From Bacillota bacterium (GTDB lineage: Bacteria > Bacillota_A > Clostridia > Clostridiales > Clostridiaceae): DNA of 31,827 bases. A program made the position numbers and the translations under genes. The stretch lies in contig JAKBFR010000016.1 of NCBI GenBank assembly GCA_021837545.1, forward strand, positions 1 to 31,827, read 5' to 3'. Positions 7,354-17,079 of the stretch are shown in pieces (the first letter of the stretch is position 1; every line of letters starts with the position of its first letter). A model generated the notes under the pieces. It ran no database searches. It saw nothing but the letters and a program-made list of their open reading frames with translations, and had not been told where the DNA came from.

Positions 7354-10300
7354 TTACAATATTATGTCATTGAAGACTTCTTTTAAAAATTCTAATTTAC
7401 TTTCTTTCTTTATATCTTTTAATTTGAATGCAAAATAAGGATTGCTGCCAAATTTCAATACTACACTTTTCTTATACTTATCCATTAAAGTTTTGAATAT
7501 TTTCTTATATTCACTTTCATCTTGTGCAAATTTAAATATTATTTCCTTAGGAGTTTCTTTTATTTCTTCTATAAAAATTGATTTAGCTTGACTCTTTATA
7601 TATGCAATATCCATTAAATTATACACTGGTTCTGGTATCTTAGAATATCTGTCTTCTAATTCTTCCTTTATGTCATTGTAATCCTCTAAGCCTTCAATTG
7701 CAGCTATCTTTTTATAAACCTCAATTTTTTGAATTTCATCATCTATATAACTTTCTGATATAAACGCATCAACTTTTATATCTAACGTTGTTTCTATAGG
7801 CTCCTTTTGAATTTCTCCCTTAAGTAGCTTAACTGTATCTTCAAGCATTCTGCAGTATAAGTCATATCCTATTGATGCCATATGACCATGTTGAGATGAA
7901 CCCATCATATTACCTGCTCCTCTAATTTCTAAGTCCCTCATAGCTATTTTAAAGCCAGAACCTAGTTCAGTAAAGTCCTTTAGTGCCTTAAGTCTCTTTT
8001 CTGCAACTTCTGTTAAAACCTTATCTTTAGTGTATAAAAGATAAGCATATGCAATTCTATTAGATCTACCTACTCTGCCTCTTAATTGATAAAGTTGAGA
8101 GAGTCCCATCTTATCTGAATTATAAATTATTATTGTATTTACATTTTGAATATCCATACCGGTCTCTATTATGGTAGTACAAACTAATACGTTATATTCC
8201 TCTGACATGAAATCAAACATTTCTCTTTCAAGTTGTCTTTCTGCCATCTGTCCATGAGCAATTCCAACTCTACTTTCTGGAACTAAAGCTTGCACATACT
8301 TAGCCATTCTTTCAATGTCCTCAACCCTATTATATACAAAGTAAACTTGACCACCTCTTCCTATTTCTCTAAGAATAGCATCTCTTATAAGTTGATCATT
8401 TTGTTCTACAACATATGTTTGAATAGGATATCTCTCTTCTGGTGGAGTTTCAATAACAGAAATATCTCTGACTCCACTTAGTGACATATGAAGGGTTCTA
8501 GGAATTGGTGTTGCGCTTAAAGTTAAAACATCAACATTTCTCTTAATGTTTTTAATTTGTTCTTTTTGTTTTACTCCAAATCTTTGTTCTTCATCTACTA
8601 CTAGCAATCCTAAATCTTTGAACTGTATATCTTTTGATACTAACCTATGAGTACCTATTAAAATATCTAAGTTGCCTTCTTTTGCTCTTTGTAAAATTTC
8701 TTTTTGTTGTTTCGCTGTTCTAAATCTACTAACCATATCTACTTTTATAGGAAAATCAGAAAATCTATTTTTTATATTTTTATAATGTTGTTCTGCTAAA
8801 ATAGTAGTTGGAACTAATATTGCAACTTGTTTTCCATCCATAACAGCTTTAAATGAAGCTCTTAACGCAACTTCAGTCTTACCATATCCAACGTCTCCAC
8901 ATAAAAGTCTATCCATTGGCTTATCTGATTCCATATCTAGTTTTATTTCGTCTATTGATGTCAATTGGTCTGGAGTTTCTTCAAATGGAAATTCATCTTC
9001 AAATTGTTTTTGCCATTGCGTATCCTTAGGAAATTTATGTCCTTTTACAGTACTTCTCATAGCGTATAGTTTAACTAAATCTTGAGCTATTTCATTAATT
9101 GATTTCCTTGCCTTTGCCTTTGCTTTTTGCCATTCAATACTTCCAAGCTTATTAACCTTAGGAAATTTGCCTTCACTTCCAATATATTTTTGGATTAAAT
9201 CAAGTTGATCTACTGGAACATATAATTTATCGCCTTTATCATATACAATATCCAAATAATCTCTTTTATGTCCGCCAACATCAATTTGCTTAATTCCTTT
9301 ATAAACACCAACTCCGTGATTAGCATGAACTACATAATCTCCTGGCTTTAGTTCTGCAAAGCTCTTTATCTTAGAAATTCCTTTTTTCTTTGACTTGCTA
9401 TTTTTGAGTTTCCTCTTCGCTTCGCCAAACACTTCTCTATCTGATATTACACAAGTTTTATAATTCGGATATTCAAAACCTTTTAATTGATTACCAAAGG
9501 TTATTACAACTTCACCATATTGAATCTCATCAACATTATCTCTATAACTACTCTCTATTCCTCTATCTCTTAAAGTGCCTACTAAACGTTCTCCCCTAGC
9601 TCTTGTTCCTGATAATATTAACGTCTTATATCCGGCAGTCTTTTTACTTAATATATCATCAATTAATAAGTCTAATTGTCCTTGATAGTTATTTAATGTC
9701 ACTTGAGCTACATCTACTGTTGAATATGGCTTTAACCAATCATTAATCCTAGTTAGAGGTTCAAAAAAAACAACATTTTGCTCCTCAAATGATTCTAATA
9801 CCTCTTCTTTATTAATCAATAAATTTCCCTGTCCTGGAAATATATCTCCCCTTTGAGAAAAAGAAGTAAAATTTTCTTTGAATTCTAAATATGTAGATTC
9901 TAATTTCCCCTTACATCTTTGAACATTATCTACTACAAAAAAGTAATCTTTAAAATAATCAAAAAGACTTTCTGTTTCTTTAGTGAAATATGGCAAATAA
10001 CTATCTATAGTTTCAAAAGATGATGTTTCTTCTAGGGATTCTAAATTTTTATTTAATATCTTTCTTAGCTTTTCCACTCGCTCATTATCTTTATCACCCA
10101 ATGCAATTCTATCAAATTCTTCTCTGAGCTTATCACGCCCATATTTTATAGTTTCTTCAGATATTATTATTTCTTTTGCAGGAAAAATATTTAATTTTTT
10201 AACTTTTTCAATGCTTCGTTGAGACTCTGTATTAAACGTCCTAATAGAGTCTATTTCATCACCAAAAAGTTCAACTCTATATGGATAAGTTGAACATGTT

Positions 10301-10854
10301 GGGAACACATCTAATATTCCACCTCTTAATGAAAATTGACCCTTGCCTTCTACCATTTCAATTCTTTCATAGCCAGACTGAACTAATGTTTTTGATATTT
10401 CATTAAGATTAACTTCATCGCCCTCTTTTAAATTCATACTATACTCTATAAATAATTTATGTGGAGTATATTTAGCTGCAAAGGCATCTATTGAGGTTAC
10501 TATTATTTTCTTTTTCTTATTTAATATTTCATTTATTACCTTTAATCTTTCCCATCTTAAATCACCTGAAATCGCATCAATACTATAGAAAACCATTTCC
10601 TTTACTGGAAAATAGTATACCTCATTGGTATACAATATCAAATCTTCATAAAGGTTTTTTGCCTCCATATCACTTTGAGTAACAATTATCATAGATTTAT
10701 CAATATTCTCAAAAATTCCATCTACGATATATCCTCTACCTGACTCGGCTGCACCATATATCCCAATAGGATATCTTTTGTTTTCAATACCTTTTATGAT
10801 ATTTAGAAATTCTATACTATTTTCCAAGGGCTCTAATAACCCTTTTAATCTCAT
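7354..10854 (-). CDS. mfd: Transcription-repair coupling factor Mfd
   Basis: 1166 residues, the expected size. Order: UvrB-homology domains at the N-terminus (GQFSLRGGILDVFPT), the RNA polymerase interaction domain (KPGDYVVHANHGVGVYKGI), then a RecG-like SF2 translocase with Walker A GDVGYGKTEVALRA, Walker B VVDEEQRFGV, motif III TLSATPIPRTLHMSL and motif VI QLRGRVGRS, ending in the C-terminal TRCF domain. Mfd removes RNA polymerase stalled at lesions and recruits UvrA. The ATG at 10854 is preferred: AAGGTG is about 7 nt upstream. A GTG at 10863 is an in-frame alternative. The stop of pth is only 14 bp upstream, so pth-mfd are cotranscribed. Confidence 0.98.
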   Translation of the reverse strand: MRLKGLLEPLENSIEFLNIIKGIENKRYPIGIYGAAESGRGYIVDGIFENIDKSMIIVTQSDMEAKNLYEDLILYTNEVYYFPVKEMVFYSIDAISGDLRWERLKVINEILNKKKKIIVTSIDAFAAKYTPHKLFIEYSMNLKEGDEVNLNEISKTLVQSGYERIEMVEGKGQFSLRGGILDVFPTCSTYPYRVELFGDEIDSIRTFNTESQRSIEKVKKLNIFPAKEIIISEETIKYGRDKLREEFDRIALGDKDNERVEKLRKILNKNLESLEETSSFETIDSYLPYFTKETESLFDYFKDYFFVVDNVQRCKGKLESTYLEFKENFTSFSQRGDIFPGQGNLLINKEEVLESFEEQNVVFFEPLTRINDWLKPYSTVDVAQVTLNNYQGQLDLLIDDILSKKTAGYKTLILSGTRARGERLVGTLRDRGIESSYRDNVDEIQYGEVVITFGNQLKGFEYPNYKTCVISDREVFGEAKRKLKNSKSKKKGISKIKSFAELKPGDYVVHANHGVGVYKGIKQIDVGGHKRDYLDIVYDKGDKLYVPVDQLDLIQKYIGSEGKFPKVNKLGSIEWQKAKAKARKSINEIAQDLVKLYAMRSTVKGHKFPKDTQWQKQFEDEFPFEETPDQLTSIDEIKLDMESDKPMDRLLCGDVGYGKTEVALRASFKAVMDGKQVAILVPTTILAEQHYKNIKNRFSDFPIKVDMVSRFRTAKQQKEILQRAKEGNLDILIGTHRLVSKDIQFKDLGLLVVDEEQRFGVKQKEQIKNIKRNVDVLTLSATPIPRTLHMSLSGVRDISVIETPPEERYPIQTYVVEQNDQLIRDAILREIGRGGQVYFVYNRVEDIERMAKYVQALVPESRVGIAHGQMAERQLEREMFDFMSEEYNVLVCTTIIETGMDIQNVNTIIIYNSDKMGLSQLYQLRGRVGRSNRIAYAYLLYTKDKVLTEVAEKRLKALKDFTELGSGFKIAMRDLEIRGAGNMMGSSQHGHMASIGYDLYCRMLEDTVKLLKGEIQKEPIETTLDIKVDAFISESYIDDEIQKIEVYKKIAAIEGLEDYNDIKEELEDRYSKIPEPVYNLMDIAYIKSQAKSIFIEEIKETPKEIIFKFAQDESEYKKIFKTLMDKYKKSVVLKFGSNPYFAFKLKDIKKESKLEFLKEVFNDIIL

Positions 10855-10868
10855 TTCATGCACCTTCT

Positions 10869-11444
10869 TTAAACCTTTTTATTTGCTTTAAATCCATTAA
10901 ACTGATTCATAGCTGTTTTAATATCACTTTTTATTATTTCTCTAGTTGCCTTTGTTGACGCTTGTATACTTTCATTTAAAACAACTTCTTCTTCTTTTGT
11001 AAATTTGCCTAAAACATATTTAATTAAGTTTATATCAGGTTGTCCTACGCCAACTTTTATTCGCGGAAAAATATCACTGCCAAGATGTGCTATAATGCTT
11101 TTTATTCCATTATGCCCACCTGCACTTCCTTTTTCTCTTATTCTTAAAGTTCCAACTTCTAAGCTAATATCATCATATATAACTAAAATTTTATCGTTAT
11201 TAAGATTATAGAAGTCTGCTACCGCTCTTACACTTTCTCCACTTAAATTCATAAAAGTGGTCGGCTTTAAAAGCATAACCTTTTCTCCTTCAATAAATCC
11301 TTCGCCATATATACCTTTAAATTTTTGCCTGTTTACTTCAATATTATACTCTTTTGCAATATTATCAACAACTTTAAATCCAATATTATGTCTTGTATCC
11401 TCATATTCCTTACCTGGATTTCCAAGACCTACTATTAAAAACAT
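10869..11444 (-). CDS. pth: Peptidyl-tRNA hydrolase
   Basis: 191 residues from the ATG at 11444, which has a strong AGGAGG site 9 nt upstream; an open frame continues upstream into the kinase gene but has no family homology there. Motifs: IVGLGNPGKEYEDTRHNIGF with the catalytic His19, TFMNLSGESVRAVADFY, the conserved Asp in LVIYDDISLEVG, and GSAGGHNGIKSII. The enzyme frees tRNA from prematurely released peptidyl-tRNA. It lies 22 bp after the histidine kinase gene and 14 bp before mfd, so all are probably in one transcript. Confidence 0.97.
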   Translation of the reverse strand: MFLIVGLGNPGKEYEDTRHNIGFKVVDNIAKEYNIEVNRQKFKGIYGEGFIEGEKVMLLKPTTFMNLSGESVRAVADFYNLNNDKILVIYDDISLEVGTLRIREKGSAGGHNGIKSIIAHLGSDIFPRIKVGVGQPDINLIKYVLGKFTKEEEVVLNESIQASTKATREIIKSDIKTAMNQFNGFKANKKV

Positions 11445-11466
11445 ATATTTTTCCTCCTTAGAAATT

Positions 11467-12885
11467 TTATCTATTTCTACTATTCTTATATTTCGTAAGT
11501 GAAAATGTGAATGTAACACCTATACCTGAATTATTTTTAACCCATACTTCTTCACCTTGTTGCATAAGTATCATTCTTACTATAGGTAATCCGAGTCCAG
11601 TACTAACTTTATTTGTTCTAGATTTATCTGACTTATAAAATCTATTCCATATATTCCTTATTTCTTCATCTCCAATTTTAGGCCCATTATTATATATTCG
11701 CACAAAAACCTTTGTTCCCTTATGATACGTGCTAATTTTTATTATTCCATTATTACCACAATATTTAATAGCATTATCTAATAGATTAGTTATAACTTGC
11801 ATTGTTTTATCTTCATCTGCATTTACATAGCACTTTTCATATTGTAACTCTATTTTTAATGTTATTTCTTTTTCTTTTATATTTTGTTCATTATTTATAA
11901 TGCACAATCTAACTAATTCATTTATATCAATCTTTTTCATATTAAATTTTAATTTACCAGATTCAATAGCTGATAAATCTAACAAGTCATTGATTAATCT
12001 TGTAAGTCTTTTTATCTCGCTATAAACTCTATCTAAATAATATCCTTCTTTATCTTTTGGAATTACGCCATCAATTATTCCTGCAATAAATCCCTTTATA
12101 GATGTAATTGGAGATCTTAATTCATGAGAAACGTTTGATATAAAGTCTCTTCTATTATTTTCAACTTTTTCTAAAGATTCAGCCATTATATTGAAAGAAT
12201 TAGCAAGTTCACCAATTTCATCTTTTGATTCTATATAAACTCTTCTATTAACTTCTCCATTAGCAAATTTCTTAGCTACATTGTTTATTTGTGCTAAAGG
12301 ATTAATTAATATTTTCTTTGAAACTAAAGACAAAACTGCTGATGCAAATACCATAGCAACTAATGCAGATATCCATACAATAAAGTAAATTCTATGTAAT
12401 TGCTTGCTTATAGTTGATAATGGAGTTGTCATTACAACATATCCTTGGAATTCATCATTTTCTATTATTGGGTAAATATAAGTAAATTGCTTATTAATAT
12501 ATTCTACAGGCTGTCCATCCATTAATGAATTCATGTTTTTTTCTGAAATATCAGGCTTATCTTCTATATTTTTATTCTCATCAATTTTAGAATACAAATA
12601 TATGTAATCAAACTTATCACAAACAATAATATCTGCATTAGCTCCAACACTTGACATATCTACTATAGCTTGTAACTCATCAAATTTTATATCATTTTTC
12701 TCAATATCATACGTTTTGATAACATTAGATATATATTCCCCATCTTGTTTAAATTGAGTCCTTTTTTCACCAAAGTAAGTTATCTTAAACCATATAGATA
12801 GCATCCATGCAAGCAACACTAAAACAATAGTCAAAATAATAATAAATGTCATTATTAATTTTTGAAGTAGACTTCCACATTTCAT
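11467..12885 (-). CDS. Membrane sensor histidine kinase (OmpR-class partner)
   Basis: 472 residues. Two membrane segments (about 10-33 and 165-188) enclose an extracytoplasmic sensor of about 130 residues; a HAMP linker follows (about 190-240), then the H box FISNVSHELRSPITSI with phosphoacceptor His254, the N box NLLDNAIKY (367-375), a G1 region VRIYNNGPKI (395-404), and the G2 box STGLGLPIV. G1 has Asn where the classical VxDxGxGI motif has Asp, a variant found in functional kinases of this class. The start codon follows the regulator stop directly (TAA-ATG), with GAGGTG inside the end of the regulator gene. The signal is unknown. Confidence 0.92.
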   Translation of the reverse strand: MKCGSLLQKLIMTFIIILTIVLVLLAWMLSIWFKITYFGEKRTQFKQDGEYISNVIKTYDIEKNDIKFDELQAIVDMSSVGANADIIVCDKFDYIYLYSKIDENKNIEDKPDISEKNMNSLMDGQPVEYINKQFTYIYPIIENDEFQGYVVMTTPLSTISKQLHRIYFIVWISALVAMVFASAVLSLVSKKILINPLAQINNVAKKFANGEVNRRVYIESKDEIGELANSFNIMAESLEKVENNRRDFISNVSHELRSPITSIKGFIAGIIDGVIPKDKEGYYLDRVYSEIKRLTRLINDLLDLSAIESGKLKFNMKKIDINELVRLCIINNEQNIKEKEITLKIELQYEKCYVNADEDKTMQVITNLLDNAIKYCGNNGIIKISTYHKGTKVFVRIYNNGPKIGDEEIRNIWNRFYKSDKSRTNKVSTGLGLPIVRMILMQQGEEVWVKNNSGIGVTFTFSLTKYKNSRNR

Positions 12886-13572
12886 TTAATTCACCTCAAA
12901 TTTATATCCAACACCCCATACTGTTTCAATTTTCCATTGCTCGCCATCACTTAATTTCTCTCTTAATCTCTTAATATGAACATCTACAGTTCTAGAATCT
13001 CCCGGATATTCATAGCCCCAAACTTCACAAAGTAATTGTTCCCTTGTAAAAACTTTGTTTTTATTATTTGCTAGATAATATAATAATTCAAATTCTTTAG
13101 GTGGCATTTTTACGTCCTCTTCATTGTATATTACTTTATAAGAAGTTGAATCTATTGATAAATCACTTAATTTTATTATTTCATTTTTAACACTTTCTGC
13201 AGAATATCTTCTTAATACAGCTTTAACTCTAGCCAGTAATTCTTTAGGTTCAAAAGGTTTTACTATATAATCATCTGCACCGAGTTCTAATGCTAAAACC
13301 TTATCAAAAGTATCTCCCTTTGCTGTAATCATTATAACTGGTGTTTCTTTTTGTTTTCTTATCCATTTCAAAATATCAATACCATCTATGTACGGTATCA
13401 TCACATCAAGCAAAACTATGTCCGGACTATATTCCAAATATAATTTTTGTGCCTCTTTACCATTTAAAGCTATCTTGGTATTGTATCCAGAACTTTTTAA
13501 ATACATATCTATAACTTCACTAATATTTTCATCGTCATCTACAATCAAAACCTTGGTTGAAACTCCATCCAC
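12886..13572 (-). CDS. OmpR/PhoB-family response regulator
   Basis: 228 residues. The receiver domain has the acidic pocket Asp12-Asp14, phosphoacceptor Asp56 (PDIVLLDVMIP), Thr83 and Lys105 (YIVKPFEPKELLARV). The C-terminal winged helix ends with SRTVDVHIKRLREKL and ETVWGVGYKFEVN, the usual OmpR-class recognition helix and wing. The start is GTG at 13572 with GGAGG about 10 nt upstream; an ATG at 13568 is out of frame. It is the first gene of a regulator-kinase pair and probably leads into pth and mfd. Its targets cannot be told from the window. Confidence 0.93.
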   Translation of the reverse strand: MDGVSTKVLIVDDDENISEVIDMYLKSSGYNTKIALNGKEAQKLYLEYSPDIVLLDVMIPYIDGIDILKWIRKQKETPVIMITAKGDTFDKVLALELGADDYIVKPFEPKELLARVKAVLRRYSAESVKNEIIKLSDLSIDSTSYKVIYNEEDVKMPPKEFELLYYLANNKNKVFTREQLLCEVWGYEYPGDSRTVDVHIKRLREKLSDGEQWKIETVWGVGYKFEVN

Positions 13573-13905
13573 TATTTTCTCGCCTCCTAATTAGACTAAT
13601 ATTATTTATAATACTGATATATCATACACAAATTATTTTTTATAGCAAACAAAGAAATATGATTAATCCTTTCCGTAGTAAACATTTCAAGAATACTCAC
13701 TTAACAATTATTAATTATATTTCAATTAAAATTTACAATATGATTCTATTATAACCTTAATATTTACCTTCTTAAAATAAAAATTATTTATTTCGTGAAA
13801 TAAAACACCTAAAATAAAAAATAGAATGTACATTTGTTCAATTTTTTAAGTTCTTTAAAACAAATATACATCCTGTTTTTGCTTTTTTAATTAAAGTAGT
13901 GTTTT
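13573..13905. other. Intergenic region between prs and the two-component pair
   Basis: About 330 bp containing the prs terminator (13824-13874) and the upstream region of the response regulator. I see no coding frame, no repeat copy and no clear promoter match in the rest. Confidence 0.6.
13824..13874 (-). terminator. Terminator of prs
   Basis: On the minus strand an imperfect long stem begins AGGATGTATATTTGTT and ends GAACAAATGTACATTCT, followed by ATTTTTTATTTT. It lies 32 bp past the prs stop codon. Confidence 0.7.
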
Positions 13906-14871
13906 TTATTGTTCATATTCAAATAATTTACTTATTGGTTGATCATCATAAATTCTTTTTATTGCTTCTGCAAACAAAGGTGCAACTGAAATTGATTTGA
14001 TTTTATTAGTCTCTAAATCTTGATTTAATGGAATTGTATTTAACATAACTAATTCCTCTATTGCTGAATTATTTATTCGTTCCAATGCTGGACCTGATAA
14101 TACTCCATGAGTACAACAAGCATAAACATTTTTAGCTCCTAAATCTTTAAGTGCATTTGCTGCATTTGCAATAGTTCCAGCAGTGTCTATCATATCATCA
14201 ATTAATATGCATCTCTTGCCTTCAATATCTCCTATAATATTCATTATTTCTGAAACATTTGCTTTTGGTCTTCTCTTATCTATAATTGCTATTGGTGTAT
14301 GTAAGTTATCTGCAAATTTTCTTGCTCTAGTTACACTACCTAAGTCTGGTGAAACTACAACAACATCTTCTTGATCTTTTAATCCTTTTGATATAAAGTG
14401 TTCTGCAAGTATTGGTGCCCCAAGCAAATGATCTACAGGAATATTAAAGTATCCTTGAATTTGAGCTGCATGTAAATCCATAGTTAAAATTCTATGTGCT
14501 CCTGCTGCAGTTAATAAATCTGCAACTAATTTAGCAGTTATTGGATCTCTTGACTTAACCTTTCTGTCTTGTCTCGCATATCCATAATAAGGCATAACTG
14601 CTGTAATTCTACCTGCTGATGCTCTCTTAAATGCATCAATCATAATTAATAGTTCCATTAAATTATTATTAACAGGTGAAGAAGTAGATTGTACTATGAA
14701 TACATCATTACCTCTAACAGTCTCATTAATATCAACCGATATTTCTCCATCGCTAAAAGTTGAAACCTTAGACTTTCCAAGCGGAACTCCTAATATATCT
14801 GCTATATCTTGTGCTAATTTTGAGTGTGAATTCCCAGTAAATACTTTTATATTTCTTCCATGATTTATCAT
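13906..14871 (-). CDS. prs: Ribose-phosphate pyrophosphokinase (PRPP synthetase)
   Basis: 321 residues, class I length. Hallmarks: [36 protein letters not shown], the ATP-site region [20 protein letters not shown], the metal-binding [12 protein letters not shown], and the PRPP loop [17 protein letters not shown]. It makes PRPP from ribose-5-phosphate and ATP for purine, pyrimidine, NAD, His and Trp synthesis. It lies 48 bp downstream of glmU on the same strand (ribosome binding site GGGGGT), the usual glmU-prs pairing. A PurR regulator that senses PRPP is encoded a few genes away. Confidence 0.98.
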   Translation of the reverse strand: MINHGRNIKVFTGNSHSKLAQDIADILGVPLGKSKVSTFSDGEISVDINETVRGNDVFIVQSTSSPVNNNLMELLIMIDAFKRASAGRITAVMPYYGYARQDRKVKSRDPITAKLVADLLTAAGAHRILTMDLHAAQIQGYFNIPVDHLLGAPILAEHFISKGLKDQEDVVVVSPDLGSVTRARKFADNLHTPIAIIDKRRPKANVSEIMNIIGDIEGKRCILIDDMIDTAGTIANAANALKDLGAKNVYACCTHGVLSGPALERINNSAIEELVMLNTIPLNQDLETNKIKSISVAPLFAEAIKRIYDDQPISKLFEYEQ

Positions 14872-14919
14872 AATTGAGAATACCCCCTTAAAATTTTCAT
14901 TTAATTTATAAATAAATTT

Positions 14920-16287
14920 TTATTTTTTTAATCCTTTTTTTTCAACCCACCCACTAATATTTCTTTGTTTAGCTCTAGCAACTGCAAGATCACCTTCATT
15001 TACTTCTGATGTAATAGTAGATCCAGCTGCAATATATGTATTATCGTGAATTGTAACAGGTGATACTAAATTAGTATTACATCCTATAAAGCTATGATCT
15101 CCAATAACAGTCTTATATTTGTTTTTACCATCATAATTTACAACTACTGTACCACATCCAAAATTACATTCTGATCCAACCTCAGCATCACCTATATAAG
15201 TTAAATGAGATACCTTAGTTCCATCTCCAATAGTTGATTTCTTTATTTCTACAAAATCTCCTATTCTAGCATGTTTACCTATTGTAGTTTCAGGTCTGAT
15301 ATATGCAAAAGGTCCAACTGTTGTATTATCTCCAATCTTACTACTTAATATAACTGAAGATTGAATATCTACTTCGTCACCAATAATACTATCTACAATT
15401 CTTGAATTTTGATAAATCAAACAATTATCACCTATTTTAGTATTACCTTCTAAAATATTATTAGGATATATTATTGTATCTTTCCCTATTTCAACATCAA
15501 TTCCTATATATGTTGTTTTAGGATCAATTAATGTAACTCCGTTTTCCATATGCTTAATATTTATTCTATTTTTAAGTATTTCTTCTGCTTCTGCTAATTG
15601 AACTCTTGAATTTATTCCAATAGTTTCTTCATACTCTGTCACAACTGCGCCTATTGACTTATCTTCTGATTTTAATATTTCTATAATATCTGTAAGATAA
15701 TATTCCCCTTGTTCATTATTATTATTCAATTTATCTAAAGCATCTACTAATAGTTCAATGTCAAAACAATAAATTCCAGAATTCATTTCTGCAATTTTAA
15801 GTTCTTCTTGATTGCAATCTTTATGTTCAACAATTTTTAAAACTTGATCATTTTTTCTTACTATTCTTCCATATCCAGTTGGATCTTCAACAATTGCTGT
15901 CAATATAGTTGCTGCATTTTTATTTTCTATATGATCACCAACTAATCTTTCAATTGTAGATTGCTTTATTAAAGGAGTATCTCCTGTAAAAATCGCAACT
16001 ACTCCTTTCTTATCCTTTAAAAACTGCTCGGCACATTTAACTGCATGACCAGTACCTAATTGCTCCGCTTGTAGTGAATAAGATACCTTTTTATCTAGGG
16101 TTCTTTCCTTTACAAGTTCCGCACCCTTACCTATGATTACATCTATATCATCAATCTTTGAATTTCTTATTGAGTCTATAACATGTTTTAACATCTCTTT
16201 ACCGCATACTTTATGCAACACTTTAGGTAAATCTGACTTTATTCTCTTACCTTGACCAGCTGCTAAAACTAGTGCACATTTATACAT
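14920..16287 (-). CDS. glmU: Bifunctional GlmU: N-acetylglucosamine-1-phosphate uridyltransferase / glucosamine-1-phosphate acetyltransferase
   Basis: 455 residues. The N-terminal pyrophosphorylase domain carries [20 protein letters not shown] and the QLGTGHAV loop; the C-terminal half is a left-handed beta-helix of hexapeptide repeats (for example [20 protein letters not shown]) with the acetyltransferase site [17 protein letters not shown]. It makes UDP-GlcNAc for peptidoglycan and other envelope polymers. The ATG at 16287 has GAGGTG 9-10 nt upstream. A consensus-like promoter lies at 16466-16494, giving an unusually long leader of about 170 nt. It is followed by prs. Confidence 0.98.
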   Translation of the reverse strand: MYKCALVLAAGQGKRIKSDLPKVLHKVCGKEMLKHVIDSIRNSKIDDIDVIIGKGAELVKERTLDKKVSYSLQAEQLGTGHAVKCAEQFLKDKKGVVAIFTGDTPLIKQSTIERLVGDHIENKNAATILTAIVEDPTGYGRIVRKNDQVLKIVEHKDCNQEELKIAEMNSGIYCFDIELLVDALDKLNNNNEQGEYYLTDIIEILKSEDKSIGAVVTEYEETIGINSRVQLAEAEEILKNRINIKHMENGVTLIDPKTTYIGIDVEIGKDTIIYPNNILEGNTKIGDNCLIYQNSRIVDSIIGDEVDIQSSVILSSKIGDNTTVGPFAYIRPETTIGKHARIGDFVEIKKSTIGDGTKVSHLTYIGDAEVGSECNFGCGTVVVNYDGKNKYKTVIGDHSFIGCNTNLVSPVTIHDNTYIAAGSTITSEVNEGDLAVARAKQRNISGWVEKKGLKK

Positions 16288-16289
16288 TA

Positions 16290-16465
16290 TATATCACACC
16301 TCATCTTTAAATTTAGGCATCCAAGAAAATCTGCTTCACGCTTTTCTCATCTTCAAAATGATCTTGGTTGCGCTTCACGCTTTTTTATTTGTATTTATTT
16401 TTTGATACCCTTGTATTATCACGATTAATTCTCTTGATAACGCGTTAAATATTCATGTTAATTTA
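16290..16465 (-). promoter_or_regulatory. Long glmU 5' leader with imperfect tandem repeat
   Basis: If the promoter at 16466-16494 is used, the glmU mRNA has a leader of about 170 nt. It holds two copies of AAAAGCGTGAAGC, each followed after 18-26 nt by AAGATGAG; in the second copy AAGATGAG runs into the glmU ribosome binding site GATGAGGTG. Between them CCAAGA in the first unit can pair with TCTTGG in the second. No start codon with a good ribosome binding site precedes a frame here. I cannot match it to a known RNA class; a regulatory role is inference. Confidence 0.4.
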
Positions 16466-16494
16466 ATTATATTTGAAAGCTAATTTTATTTCAA
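16466..16494 (-). promoter_or_regulatory. Probable sigma-A promoter of glmU
   Basis: On the minus strand TTGAAA (-35), a 17-bp spacer and a perfect TATAAT (-10). This is the best match to the vegetative consensus noted in the window. It lies between spoVG and glmU. Confidence 0.7.
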
Positions 16495-16540
16495 CCCATA
16501 TAACCCCTTAATATTTCCTTTAGAAATTTGATTTCACGAA

Positions 16541-16571
16541 ATAAGAGGAAGCTATAAAAACTTCCTCTTAT
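16541..16571 (-). terminator. Hairpin after spoVG
   Basis: ATAAGAGGAAG and CTTCCTCTTAT form a perfect 11-bp stem with a 9-nt loop, 12 bp past the spoVG stop. The T tract after it is short, so termination may be partial. Confidence 0.65.
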
Positions 16572-16583
16572 CCATTGAACCTA

Positions 16584-16859
16584 CTACCCTTCTACAACTT
16601 CTTCTGAAATAGCCTTTTGATAAGCCCCTAAAATTGCAGTTTGAATTTTTTCTCTTGCTTCTGTGTTTATTGGGTGAGCTATATCCTTAAATTCTCCATC
16701 TGGTGTTTTTCTACTAGGCATAGCAATAAATAAACCCATTTGTCCTTCTATAACTTTGATATCATGAACTACAAATTCATTATCAAATGTGACAGAAACT
16801 ATTCCTTTCATTTTACCTTCTGATGTAATCTTTCTAATTCTAACATCTGTAATTTGCAT
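16584..16859 (-). CDS. spoVG: SpoVG, septation/sporulation RNA- or DNA-binding regulator
   Basis: 91 residues, close to the usual 84-97. The family signature is complete: [57 protein letters not shown] and [12 protein letters not shown]. SpoVG affects asymmetric septation, capsule and virulence genes in different Firmicutes and binds nucleic acid. GGAGGGG lies 11-12 nt before the ATG. It stands between purR and glmU, the conserved position. A sigma-H-like sequence is present upstream at 16927-16953, in line with the sigma-H control known in B. subtilis. Confidence 0.97.
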   Translation of the reverse strand: MQITDVRIRKITSEGKMKGIVSVTFDNEFVVHDIKVIEGQMGLFIAMPSRKTPDGEFKDIAHPINTEAREKIQTAILGAYQKAISEEVVEG

Positions 16860-16926
16860 TTTACTCCACCCCTCCCAGTTGCTTAAAAATATTTAATATT
16901 TATATAATTTCTCCACAAATTTCTAA

Positions 16927-16953
16927 ATTCCTTTTTTATATTTAATAAATCCT
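16927..16953 (-). promoter_or_regulatory. Candidate sigma-H promoter of spoVG
   Basis: Minus strand AGGATTT and GAAT separated by 16 bp; typical sigma-H promoters have about 14-15 bp between these elements. It lies about 67 bp before the ATG. Support is the match plus known sigma-H control of spoVG in Bacillus; spacing is not ideal. Confidence 0.35.
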
Positions 16954-17079
16954 TATAAAATTTATTTTTGTGCAATTTTGATCATATCAAAGAAAATAAT
17001 TAATCAAATATAATGATTTGTTATTTATTTGCATATGACTTATATAAAATACTACTGGTAAGAGATTGTCCGATTTTAC

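Noticed and set aside
16295..16376. Short minus-strand peptide frame (GTG, KRNQDHFEDEKSVKQIFLDA) in the glmU leader
   Set aside because: No ribosome binding site precedes the GTG and an in-frame TAA lies just upstream. The peptide repeats only because the DNA repeats; treated as leader sequence instead.
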